Shown: piece after piece, positions 1-10,729 of the stretch
Layout: each line of letters opens with the position of its first letter
Position numbering within the stretch: position 1 is the first letter of the stretch
From: Immersiella caudata
Lineage: Eukaryota > Ascomycota > Sordariomycetes > Sordariales > Lasiosphaeriaceae
Assembly: GCA_030512335.1 (NCBI GenBank)
Contig: JAULSU010000005.1
Coordinates: forward strand, 4,607,501 to 4,671,500
Direction: 5' to 3'
DNA length: 64,000 nt
Translations under genes and position numbers: made by a program
Notes under the pieces: model-generated
Told to the model about the DNA's origin: nothing
Databases searched by the model: none
Seen by the model: the letters and a program-made list of their open reading frames with translations, nothing else

Positions 1-1590
1 CGCCTCATTCCTTCGATGGTGGCTTTGCACGAAGCTGTTCCACTTGAATAGAATGCACAAGTCTGGTGGCAATTCAAATTAGGCTCAGCTGACACCGAAA
101 TGGCAGAAGATCTGGGTGAAACGACCCGCTTATTGCGTCCCACAGTCTTATTCGAGCGGATGTCATGCCGAAGCTTTGCACTCAAAGTTGCCGTAATTGC
201 TGCTGCATGATATTTCGGAATCCTGCCCGGCGGCCGTAGGATGGTCGGGGAACTGTGCTCCGAAGCCGTCCCGTTTCTCCCTGGACTGGATTGGCGAAAA
301 TCAAAATGTGCACTTGAACTTGACCATGACACGCCGAGCGCGTCGACAAGACCATATTTGCAGGATTCCCAGGGTTTTTACATTCCAATCAAGAGCCGAG
401 AGCTGCAAGACGTGTCAAGTGCACTTTTCAGTCGTGGCACTGTGTGGTGGAAGGTGAAGAGGTTGCGTCAGGTGGAGAAGGCGGTACTGCATGAATGCAA
501 GTCCTACAGTCTCGTGGGGCATGTGCGAGGTCTCGGCCCCTTTGTTCGGCAGTATTTACCATGTTGGTATTACAACTTTAAATACAAGCATAGCGTTTAA
601 CTACTTCGTCTCTGTCCATGTGGATTGTGGATTGTCCCCGTCGTCCAAGACACCAAGGTTGGAAGCGAAAAGGGGCTCATTTCTTAGACATCCATTGGTC
701 GAACCGATCATGTCAGTCCCGATACGTCCGGATCCACCCCGCATTCCGAGCCCACCTGAGGCATCTTATGCACGATACTTCAAGCCCTCTGGTTGGAAGC
801 AAGTGTTACTTTTGCCCACTTTTACTCCTATTTTCGCTTCTCGTACCCGAGGCATGGCAAAAACGGGACAAGAGCGCAAACCCATACGTTAAAAAACGGG
901 GATGATCCACAAGGCTCTGGGTTGGAGCTCGTAATCGACGATGACTTGGTCATAAAATGTCGCCTCCCATGCTGCACTGCGCCTGACTGCAGCGCAGTAC
1001 ACCAGCAAACTGCATCTCGCCTTATCTCTTGTTGGTAGCCCGCTACATCAACAGATTAAAAGCGCCTCCAATTTGCCCATTCTAGAACGATTGAAGTTTG
1101 CCATTGGCTGGAAGGATCCGCCATCGGGACTGCCCTCCAATCCCATACGCTGCAGTGGCTTTCACAGCGTGCATCAATGAGTTGTCCTGCCGGTGTTGAT
1201 CAGCTGCACCGCATACCGAGGCAGTGCACTTCACCATGGTGCGGCGGAATTTCCATTCGAGGATCCCGCATTAGCTGATCGTCTCCTCCAGCCTAGCAGC
1301 GCCACAAAGAAAAAAAGGACCACCGTTGTATGGATATGGACCTGTGTGAGTCTTCCCTCTTCCTGCACACGTATTGGACCATGAACGCAAACTGACTGGC
1401 CAATCTCTAAAGTGCTCTTGCGGCAGGAGCGGACCCGATCAGACGATTCAATGGACGGAATTTTGTCCTTCTTGCCACCACCAGCGGTGCACTCGTTGCG
1501 ACGCCCACAGAGTGAGGCAAGCAAGATGACCGCAGTCCGGGATACGAATGGGGTCCCCAATTCTAGAAGTAGAAGATGTGATAGTTGTAC
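1..1590. other. Gene-free stretch
   Basis: Short open frames occur on both strands, but none shows a recognisable domain, a signal peptide or an intron pattern that extends it. No tRNA or clear repeat was seen. Confidence 0.5.
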
Positions 1591-4554
1591 CTAGCCACCC
1601 TTAGAACCCGCTAATCCAGAAAACCCGCACGGGCACAGCCTTCCAAGCGGGGCCCCTCCCAGTCTCCCCAACCGTTCTAGTCCTTGTCGCCTCATTTTTA
1701 ACCGGCCGGGTTTCCTGATACAGAAGCCAACCATGACCTCGGGGCAGCAGAGCCTGGAGAATATGCTAAACAACTTTCAGTCAACTCCTCGTCTATAGGT
1801 ATCCATAATGATAAATCTACCCGAAAGTCTCCTGAACTCACCTTTCCTCCTCTCCAACAAGTGGTTCTGTAGAAGCCCCGCATCTAAGCAAGATCCGTGC
1901 CATGCCTCTATGCCTAAACTGTGCTGCTAACGACAGCGGCGTCTGCGAAAGTTTATCCCTGGCCTCGACATCCGCTCCCCGGCCGAGAAGTGCTTCGGCT
2001 AGAGCCGTGTTCTTCCCTATGATAGCGGCTAACAGAGGGGTTTCCCGATCCTCCCCACCACGGCTATTGATATCAAGTCCAAATCCAAGACACCACCCTC
2101 GATATCACGACGCTGTCTGAGAAGAAATGTCACCATGTCGACACTACCGACGGACGCCGCCTTCCATACAACTGTGTCTTTCCAAATGAATGGGCCATTC
2201 TGAATCATGCAAGTTGTCTTCGCTCCCCTTCCGAGTAGCGCCCTGACAACCTCCATGTAGTCTCCCCTGATCGCTTCGAAGAGTGGTGGATATCCGCTCG
2301 AGTATGGCCGTGATTCAATATCTGCCCCTCTGCTGAGCAGAATCTCAACCACGTGGCTGTGTCCTTTCCAAACAGCCTCACAAAGCGCTGTTGACCCATG
2401 CTCGAAGTGGCTCCGCGCTTCGATATTGGCACCTCTATCCAACAGCAACTCCGCTGTTCGTCCGTGCCCTTCCTGAGAGGCTGCCCAGAGTGCTTTTCTG
2501 AGGAAGGTTCGGGAGTATGTATTAACGCCCTTGTCCAACAACCAGCGTACGACATCGGAATGACCACAGGTGGCGGCCATGGTGAGTGGAACAACGCGGG
2601 CGTAGGCCACAGATCTAAGGTCAGCGCCTCTATCGGCGAGCATCTGAGGCATTTTCAGCTGTTCAACCTTCACAGCTCGTAGTATGAGCGCTTTGTCCAA
2701 CGGAGCGCTGCCATCAGCCTCGAGAACGTCGAGGAGCAAGCCGGCAATGTTTTCGAAAAAAACAATCTATAGCAACGTCCAGCGCTTCTTCAGGGCTAGA
2801 AGCCTCTTCAAGGAGTCACACTTTGTCGATGCTAACCCCGGCGTCGACGAAGAGCTGCTTGATTACCTGGTGGTCCTCTTTCACCGCCCAGTAAAGAGGC
2901 AGCAAAAACCGATTGCCTCTTTTCAGAACGCCGCGGTCTCTTCCCAAGAGCTCACGGACTTGGCCCTCATGTCCACTCCTATAAGCATGGTGTATTACCG
3001 ACCACCCATTGTAATTTACGGCGTCGAATTTGGCTCCGCGTTTGGGAGGGTGCGTGAAAGCGGAGTCTTGACAGAATATGACAGCACACAGAAGTGGCGT
3101 GTTGCCGAGACTATCTCTCCCCTCTATTTCGGCGCCATGTTTGAGCAAAAGGCCCACGATTCCGCAAAACTCTCGCAATGCTGCGATATGGAGTGAGTCT
3201 GGGCGCCCTAGGCGAATCATCTTCCTCCTGCTGGATGGCTCAGCCACGGGAATGCTAAAATTGGTCGATACGGCCGACCAGAAGGACATCTGGGCTCCGA
3301 ATTCCAGCAGCACAGAGACAGTGTCGATACGTCCATGGAAGACGGCCGTCTGCAACGCCGTTACCCAACTCTGCGAATGGCCTTCGATGTCGGCGCCACC
3401 TTCTAGTAAACGTCACACAAGCTTCGCATCCCCCAGGCGTGCGGCTGTGCGGAGCTCCCTGTTCATCCTCTCTCCTGACTGCAAAGTTCTGGTTCTCTAG
3501 GCCTGGGGGGTGTCGATAGTTGCTTTGTACTCCGCCGCATCTAGGGTGGCAACTAAAGAGTCGCTCGAGTCAGACGAGTACATCTCGCCACGGTTGATCT
3601 CAACGATGCTAGCTAGGCTATGCGAGGCGTTGGCATGTCCGTATCGTAGCCGAAATGAGTTCGGTCGCTGTCGGGCGACTCAGTCAAATGCAGGGGAATA
3701 TTCCGCTCCTCGGCCTGGCAATTATCCTCTGGCTAATATTCGGCTTGTGTCGGTGTCTAGTTTTTTGTCACCTCCACTGTGTTGCCATCGTCGGTGTTAT
3801 TTTCGTCCGACTCCCGCATCAAATCATCTTCGGGTTGGAGGATGGGTGTTGCCCCCCTCCCCCCGAAGAGGCCGTGAAGGGGATTGTGGTGCGAGGGAAA
3901 GGGCAAAAACGTCCGGCATCTGCTCATCCAGCGCCGCAGACTCCTCGGCGACGGGACGGGGAGTTGCTGGGTCGATCCCCGACGGCGTGCGTGAGGCTTC
4001 AGAAGGGGTATCATAGGATATGTCGGATAGGGTTTCGGCTTGGTCCACTATAAAATGTTAGGTGGCTGTGGCACACAAAGCCATGGCTGCACTGCCGCCA
4101 TGTTCTCATTCTTCTCGCATAATACAGACGTCGGGATTACCCACAGGTCTCTCCTGGGTCCCCCTTTTGACGCTTCTCCCACTGGTCAATGTTGCACTGC
4201 GACACATCCCGGCCTCGAACACTGAAACGTGTATCCTTTTCCTCCTCCAGCCTTCGCTTCCTCTGGATCCGGTCCATGTTCTGCATCTCCTTGGTGCTGA
4301 TGTTATTCTTGAGCTTCCACTTGCCCGGCTTGGAAACCCATTGCTTCTTCCTATAGCAGGTCAGAGCTGTTGCAGACAACGAATACCAAGTCGAAACGAA
4401 CGTACGTCGCGGAGAAATTGTGTTGATAGTTCATAATATTCATGGTTTCCTCCAAAGTTTGGTCTTCAACCCAGTACAATTCGTAGACTGTGTCGTACAC
4501 CTCGCGCCATGGCTTTGAAGCCGAGATGCTAGCGATGGCAGGAATCGCAGACAT
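1591..4554 (-). pseudogene. Clr5-domain ankyrin-repeat protein, decayed
   Basis: The ATG at 4554 opens a Clr5 domain (SKPWREVYDTVYELYWVED, then a LEETMNIM-like helix and QHNFSAT). It continues after an intron at 4351-4405 into KKQWVSKPGKWKLKNN. A second intron (about 4048-4144) leads to a Ser/Pro/acidic linker. From about 3500 down to 1838 there are six or more ankyrin repeats, with signatures such as TPLLAAIIGK and LLGRGADVEARD. The frame is broken many times: TAG codons in the linker (about 3757, 3735, 3630 and 3500), TGA near 3415 and at 2814-2816, a shift in a G-run near 3855, a shift in a run of seven T (coding strand) near 2757, and another near 2075. Most stops fit CAG to TAG or CGA to TGA. 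A good donor (GTGAGT) at about 1839 may lead to a last exon ending at 1591. Clr5-ankyrin proteins are a common Pezizomycotina family of unknown role. This copy cannot make the full protein. Confidence 0.8.
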
Positions 4555-5067
4555 GAGACTAGAAAGGTGTTAGAGAATTGGCAGTTGAAACAGCAGAATA
4601 TTGGTTGCGGGCCCAAAATGAGCAGACAACCGGCCTATTTCAGTAATAGTGAGTGAAGAAACAGAGTTGAGGTTGAGTGGAGGGGCATCGCCCTGAAATA
4701 GACAGTTGAGGCGCTTGCCTGGGGGAGCACAAGTCGCAGCGGCTCACCGAAAGCGACCAATGAGAACCACGGAGCAAAGTTCCCGTGCATGAGGCGACAG
4801 CACAGTGTGGCTGACTGTGCACTGTGGCCAACATCGTGGACGTCTTGCACTCTCACGGGATCACACAATGAGGGAAAGTAGGGGCAATGATGTCTATCTG
4901 CGGAGGTACGTAAGACCCTGAGAAACGCTGATAGGCGCTCTGATGCACTCCTCGTCCTACTGTTTTTCTCAAGGTCCTGTCAAGATGCGTCCACCCCGCA
5001 CAAACCCACCCACACAAATCCACCCATCTTTCCTGACTATCCCCTGGCACAGTGATCCTCCCACTCC
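4555..5067. other. Intergenic
   Basis: This holds the upstream side of the Clr5 relic and the 3' side of the next minus-strand gene. No gene or RNA was recognised. Confidence 0.5.
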
Positions 5068-5497
5068 TCAGGCCGAGCCTGTATCATCAGGACTAACCAT
5101 GGTAACAGGCTGCCCATCCGAGTTCGTGTACTCGCCCGTTTTGTCATTCAGCTCCAAAGCGCAGCAAGTCGTCCACTGCAACATCCACATCAGCAATCCC
5201 CCTCCTTTAACCCCTACTTTAAACCCCTCCTCAATCACTTCCTCAACCCTCACCAAGCCTCCACACAAAGACAAGAGACAAACTCACAATAATGACATCG
5301 AAGCACCCATTCTTGTCGTTGCGGCAGTTGATCTCGAGACAGGCCGTACAGCCAGGTCTGCAGCACCAGGCTTCAACGTCGGTGGTGCTCTTGGTGTCGA
5401 GGTCGGTGCCGAGCACGGCGGGGGGAGTGGCCAGGACGGCGGGCAAGACCGCGAGGGCGAGGAGCGCAAAGGCGGTGGAGAAGATGTTGCGGATCAT
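5068..5497 (-). CDS. Secreted single-module cysteine-rich protein
   Basis: Two exons, 5288-5497 and 5068-5175, joined by a 112-nt GTGAGT...GCAG intron in phase 0, give 105 residues. Residues 1-23 are a signal peptide (MIRNIFSTAFALLALAVLPA...). The mature part has CC-x3-C-x2-C-x4-C-x6-C before the intron. After it come CC and a short tail with TGEYTN and VTMVSPDD. Exon 1 is 70 codons, exactly as in the multi-module gene at 6088-7684. Cysteine spacing and intron place match each module there, so the two genes are paralogues. The order CC-C-C-C-C-CC differs from hydrophobins (C-CC-C-C-CC-C). I recognise no named family; a small secreted effector-like or cell-wall protein is an inference from size, signal peptide and eight cysteines. 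Confidence 0.75.
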
Positions 5498-6087
5498 TTT
5501 CGCGATGCGATATTCCGAATTCCCGATCTGATGATCGAGATTGGGAATATTGGGGTAGCGGCGATGGTTGCCAGAGTGCCGTTGCTAGTTTGGCGAGTTT
5601 GGCTAATTCGCAAACGAGGCAAGATGTGCGACGAGGAGAGGAAGGGATTCCTCAATCAAGGACGGGCTGCTGAAATACTTGGGGATCTTGGGCGAGGAGG
5701 TGAATTCGGAATGATCTGGTTCTGCCGATGCGAAGTGAATACGCCGGATTCTCTCCACTGGTCGCTATTCTACGATGGGATGGAACCTCAAGAGGAGCGT
5801 TTGCTAGCGTGCAGTGAATGCAGCAGGGAAGTGATTGTTCCCTCGGTCCCAACCGGCCACTGAGAACAATCAGCAGAAAGGGACAGGGCCTAGTCCTAAG
5901 AGCGACCCCACACATGGTCCAAGGAGAGTTAATCACGCGGGTGCAGATTCAGAGGAATGATTTTCTGCGACAGCGGAGCCACTATTAGGTGCTGTAAATG
6001 ACTGGGTGAGATGTTATGCTCGCCTCTCCCCGCTCAACACAAGCACCAGCACCAACACCGACGCCGTCTCCATTCTCTGCGCTCCTC
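5498..6087. other. Intergenic between cysteine-rich paralogues
   Basis: This is the upstream region of the single-module gene and the 3' side of the array gene, both on the minus strand. I searched it for further CC-C-C module remnants and found none. Confidence 0.5.
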
Positions 6088-7684
6088 CTAGCCCTTGACC
6101 TTCGCGTCCGATGGGATCTGAAGACCCGCCTCTTCGGCAGTAACCATGTTAACCAACCGACCCCTGCTGTTGTAGAACCGGCATGATGCTCCGCTCGAAA
6201 GAGGGCAGCATGCCGGAAACTACAGTAGATAGCGTTAGCGTGCGAACGATAGGGAGACTAGTTGGAGCATTGAGGACGAACCTCGGGTCCCGTGAAGGTG
6301 ACGCAGAAGACTGTAACCTCGCTGCAGTCTAGGGAAAGGTACCTGCTGCAGTCATCTGAGCAGCATCTGGCGTCCGTAGTGATTTGGTATCCGCCGTCGG
6401 GCTGGTGATCTCGGCAATGTCGACGTCCCTAGGGGGCTCGACTCCCATGTCTTTGGGGCTGATCATGATCATCTCATCGCCGTGGACGTTGAAGGATCGT
6501 CCCTGGTCGTCTCTGAAGACAACGGGGCAACAGTACTGGAAAGAAGACTGCCCGCCGACGGATCAGCAAATGTGACGACGGCACACGGGGGCGGTGAAAC
6601 ACAAACCGGGAAAAACGAGGCGCAGACCCATGAGCGGGTAGTGCAGTAAAAGGTATCGAGGCAGATCCCGCAGCCGATTATGCAGCAGACGTAGTCCTTG
6701 TCATCAGTAGTCGCAAGAGAATCGATGTCCTTCGGGTGGTTGACGCTCTTCGCGGGAGTCTCGGTCTTCGGGGGCTCAATCGCCACGTCTTGGGCGCTCA
6801 TCATTGTGACCTCCCCGCCTTTGGCGTTGACGAACTGTCCCGTGGTTTCGTTGCTGACGAGGGGGCAACAATTGGCGAAACTCCACTGCACGCCGAGCAA
6901 TCAGCGACTTGAAGAGTGGCATGGGGACCCTGGAACACACCGGGAAAACAAGGGAGCAAACTGTCTGGGAGGAAGCGCAATCAAAGTCCTCGATGCAGGT
7001 CGAGCAACCATCGAGGCAGCAGGCGGCGACATTAGAGCCCGCTTGAGTGCTCGTCATCGAGACCTTGTCGCCTTTAGCGTTAACAAACCGTCCCGTGGTT
7101 TTGTTGTTAGAGAGGGGGCAACAGCTAGCCGCACCAAACTGCGCGCCAAGAGATCAGCAATCGTGGTACAGTGCACAGGGACCCAAGAACACATACCGTG
7201 AGCGTGGAGCAACTTGTTGGGGAGATAGAGCAATCAAGGTCCGGGAGGCAGATCGAGCAGTCATTCACGCAGCAGGTGGAGGTGTTGGAAACCGCATCAA
7301 CTGTATCGATGGCCGCATCTTGAGCGCTGACCATCTTGACTTTGTCGCCTTTGGCGTTGACGAACTGACCCGTGGCTCCGTGCTCGACGACGCGGCAACA
7401 GTACTGGAAAACCATCTGCGTACCAGGACGTCAGCAAGCGAGTCACAGCGCATGGGGAAGGTGGAAACACGTACCGGTGCAACTATGGAGCAAATTTCTG
7501 GGGAGTGAGTGCAAACCTCGCCTTCAAGGCAGACCGAGCAGTCAATTGGGCAGCAGGCGGAGAAGTTGGAAGTCGCTTGGACCGGATCGATGTTCATCGC
7601 GATGGGGGGAGGTGCGGCGAGAGCGGTGCTAGCGAGCAGCAGGGCGCAGATGAAGCTAAGCAGAGATATCATTCTGAAGATCAT
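6088..7684 (-). CDS. Secreted five-module cysteine-rich repeat protein
   Basis: Exons: 7475-7684, 7197-7415, 6941-7138, 6607-6885, 6282-6547, 6088-6219. The five introns between them are 55-62 nt and all in phase 0. After a signal peptide (MIFRMISLLSFICALLLAST...) come five modules. Each begins CC-x3-C-x2-C-x5-C-x6-C, is interrupted by an intron, and ends with CC plus a tail like TGQFVNAKGDKVKMVSAQD. Each internal exon therefore carries the back half of one module and the front half of the next. The introns resemble each other (GTxTGTGTTxC start, GCTGAT, CGxGCAG end). Module 5 has lost its fourth cysteine. Exon 5 also needs one correction: either a net one-base frameshift after VEPPR, or an unusual 41-nt intron (6390-6430), which would give about 420 residues. 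No Lys-Arg sites separate modules, so a Kex2-processed peptide precursor is unlikely. No named family was recognised. Confidence 0.72.
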
Positions 7685-8221
7685 TGTAGATGGTATGGAT
7701 GAAGATTCGGTCCAGAGATCATTTGATGTTGGGAAAGATTTGCGCTGATGGGTTGAATGTTCTGAAATTGAGAAGTACGGAGGGAGATGTTTGTAGGAGG
7801 AAGAAAATTTGCAGTCGCCTATTTGTAGAGATAGGCAGGTGCGGTTGCTCTACTGCTCAGTTGGTCTTCCTTCCCGCTGGGTTGGGATGGAAAAGGCAAG
7901 AATGTTGGGAACTGTGACATTATTGAAGTGTTTTGTTCTTGCCGTTTTTGCTCTGCCTCAGCCAGCTGGTTGGCGGCCGGTATCAAACAATAAAGTGTCT
8001 CGTCATTCACCTACTCTCCCGGGCAAAACTTGCGTCTCTCCTGACCATGGCAGGTAGGTGCAAGAAAAATCAGACAAGAAGTAGGAGTGGGTGTTTACTG
8101 GCACAGTACCTTTCTTCAATTTGGTCAAGGAATATTAGTGTCCGATCCCGGAGCGAGATAATTCGAGAACGATGCTTTGAACTCTGCGCAAAAGTGTCTG
8201 GATGCCAAGACTTCCACTACC
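7685..8221. other. Promoter-side intergenic region
   Basis: This lies upstream of the cysteine-rich array and downstream of the next minus-strand gene. No gene was seen and no motif can be called with confidence. Confidence 0.45.
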
Positions 8222-10729
8222 CTACTTCTCCTGACTACCTCCCCAAGTCGTCCTCTTCACATCAGAAGCCTTCAGCTCATACATGAGACACCCCATCTGG
8301 GCGTTCCCGCCCACCTTCTCATCCTCAGCAGCGCACTTTTCATACAGCGACTTGAAGATCTCGACGCATTTGGGCTTCCCTTCTCCCAGAGGAAGCTCAT
8401 AGTGCGACTCAGTTGGCCCATTCTTCTCGAGAATACACCCATCCCTCCACCAGATGTTGAGTTGCGTGGGGATAAACTTATCAGTGCCACCATGCACCCA
8501 AACCACCCTGCTGACGAAGGTGCTTGTGTCTCCCTTCTTAATGAGGTTCTTGCGGCCGTCAACACATGCGTAGGTTTCTGCTATTGCTGAGAGGGTTTTC
8601 TCGACCAGAGTGTCGTTGATCGGGGGAAGTTGCTTGCGTTTGTAGCAGATGCGCGGGTACTCGTCGAAAGCCGCAGGTTTGATAATCTGGTATGTGAATG
8701 TGCCGCAGCCGACGTTGTATGAGCCCTTCTCGTACATGTAGATCCCAGCTAGAGATGGTTAGTTGTTTCTCCTGTTTTCTTTTTCTCTTTTTCTTTTGGT
8801 AGGGTTAACTCACGAGAACTCGCCGCGCAAGTCTTTGCAAACTGGGCATAAGCCGCATTACAGTCCATGGTGCATGCACCCCCTCCAGAAGGTGTAAAAC
8901 TGAGATCGAATCGAAACTCTGCGAAGCTGTCGGGGTTGGCTGGCGGGGCGCGTCTCAGTCTGGACGCGGCCGTAACAGGTTTTTCGCGGGGCACCGTGAG
9001 AACGTCTTCACCTTTGGAGTTCACCGTTATGGAATGTTTCGCGTCTTTCTTCCAGCCCTGGCAAAAGTTGTTATGGATGTTCAAGGTGGCCGTTTTTCTT
9101 GAGCTGAACAGTTCGGCAGGGATTTCGGTGACAACAATCGGGCATGTTGGAAGCTGTTGTGGCGTGGCTGGAACCGCTTTGACAAGCTCCATGAAGAGTA
9201 CGAATGCTTTTTGACGTTCTGGGATGAACATTTCGGTCGAGGTGAGCGCTGGGCCTGTGCATTCGCAGTCTTTATACGGCCCCTAGACAGGTCAGTGTAT
9301 GTAAGTCGGGGACTGAAATGGATTGACTTACATCTTCACAGACTGGTTTACGGGCATTTCCCTGTCCCGCAAATTTGAAATTGCAGTGTTGGTCGACGGG
9401 AATACCACAGATGATCTGCGAGGAGAGCATCAATTCCAATAATCTCGAGGGCCGAGGCATGGAGAGCTCCAACATACAGTGTTTTTGTCGGGACAACCTG
9501 TGCCTGTAGGGCTAGGGCTGCCACTGGTGGTAACCATAGTAGCCGGGATGCGGTTCTTCTCACTCAGGGCAACGCCTTGGACGATTGTGTCAACGGCGAG
9601 GGCCAAAATGTACGAGCCGATCTGATCCGCACGCTCAGGTGATACGTCCATCAGGGGCGCATAAGCGCGGGCGAATTCGGAAAATTGACTGGCGGCTGCC
9701 GATGCGGTACCAGAGTCAGAGTCAGTCTTGAAACCAAAGTGAACACCAGTCGGTTCGAGAAGAAGAAGGTCGTTCCATAGACCGCCTGGTTGGATACCAC
9801 CAATGACAGCCTCGGAGGCGCAGAGGGCCTCGCCGTACGACCCAACAGCACGTTTCCTTGCTGGGGATGCGTGTTGCTTGTCAAAGTCATCGCCGGCTTT
9901 GCATTCCTTGGATCTCTGCATGAACTCGTCGAGTCGGCCGGCCAACCCCCTATCGAGAATCCCTGCAAGATCCCCGGTCTGGAAATCGCCCGCAGCCGAG
10001 GTCACTGCTGTCACGATGGGTGGAACAGACCTAGATTGTCAGTGGAAATCCGACGAACTGTCACCGGCAATGGAGAAATAAAAGCAGCGTACCCCTTTAG
10101 AGTTGGCTGCGGAGTCGGCCCTTGTGTGATGGTGATCACTGCGGAACCCCCCGCCGAAACCGTAACTGGACCCTGTGGAAGCGTTCCAGCGGGCTTCGCT
10201 TTGTCCTCAGGAAAGTATATTCCCAATGGAGGTGGTAGCGCCAGGAACGCAGCAAACCGAGTCGTTTCCACAATAGCCACAACTGTGATAAGGGTGTCTA
10301 AAGTAATGAATTCGGCAGCGAGAAGGACAAGCGCAGCGATGACTTGGCGGCCCTCGAGTTTCTTATCTGTCTGCATGACACCGTCTTCAAGTACTGCGAG
10401 GACTTCTTGGTAGCACTTGTCGTTTAACGCCCCGCATCCTTCAAGGACGCCGTCGACTTTGGCTTTGATGTCTTGTCCGAGGACGACGTGAAAGCCGCCC
10501 TCGTCAGCTGGACTAACCCAGATCGAGTCGACTTGGATACCATCCGGTAATGCAGTCTGTGTGCCTTTTTGATTAGAGGGGATCCAAAAATGCTAGAGTA
10601 GACTGGAAACGGAGGTTGGACACTCGCCAGCTTCGGGGCATATTGGTTGATGTCCCCGAGGTCTAACACGGCGCTATAGCCAACGACGGCGAAGGCAGCA
10701 GCCAGTGCCAGGGGATACCACGACTTCAT
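8222..10729 (-). CDS. Large secreted protein of unknown function
   Basis: Six exons close in one frame: 10628-10729, 10093-10556, 9478-10030, 9332-9415, 8814-9282, 8222-8748, giving 732 residues. The start MKSWYPLALAAAFAVVGYSA is a signal peptide. An N-terminal region of about 150 residues (DLGDINQYAPKL, then FHVVLGQDIKAKVDGVLEGCG) is followed by a hydrophobic stretch (VIAALVLLAAEFITLDTLIT...) and a long soluble part. The C-terminal third is cysteine-containing (ICGIPVDQHC, CECTGPAL, ACTMDCNAAYAQFAKTC, VGCGTFTYQ). Intron 1 starts GCGAGT, a GC donor; the only GT nearby does not keep the frame with the PDGIQVDSIWVSP segment unless a weak AAG acceptor is used. I do not recognise an assigned domain. 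Secretion is well supported; function is unknown. Confidence 0.7.

Noticed and set aside
4943..5863. A 306-codon plus-strand open frame over the single-module cysteine-rich gene
   Set aside because: Composition is low-complexity and it has no domain. The minus strand gives a signal peptide and an intron that match the neighbouring paralogue.
5068..7684. Hydrophobin identity for the cysteine-rich genes
   Set aside because: Hydrophobins have C-CC-C-C-CC-C. Here the doublets are at the two ends of the module (CC-C-C-C-C-CC).
6088..7684. Kex2-processed repeat precursor of ribosomal cyclic peptides
   Set aside because: No Lys-Arg sites between modules, modules are large and cysteine-rich, and no UstYa-type oxidase gene is nearby.
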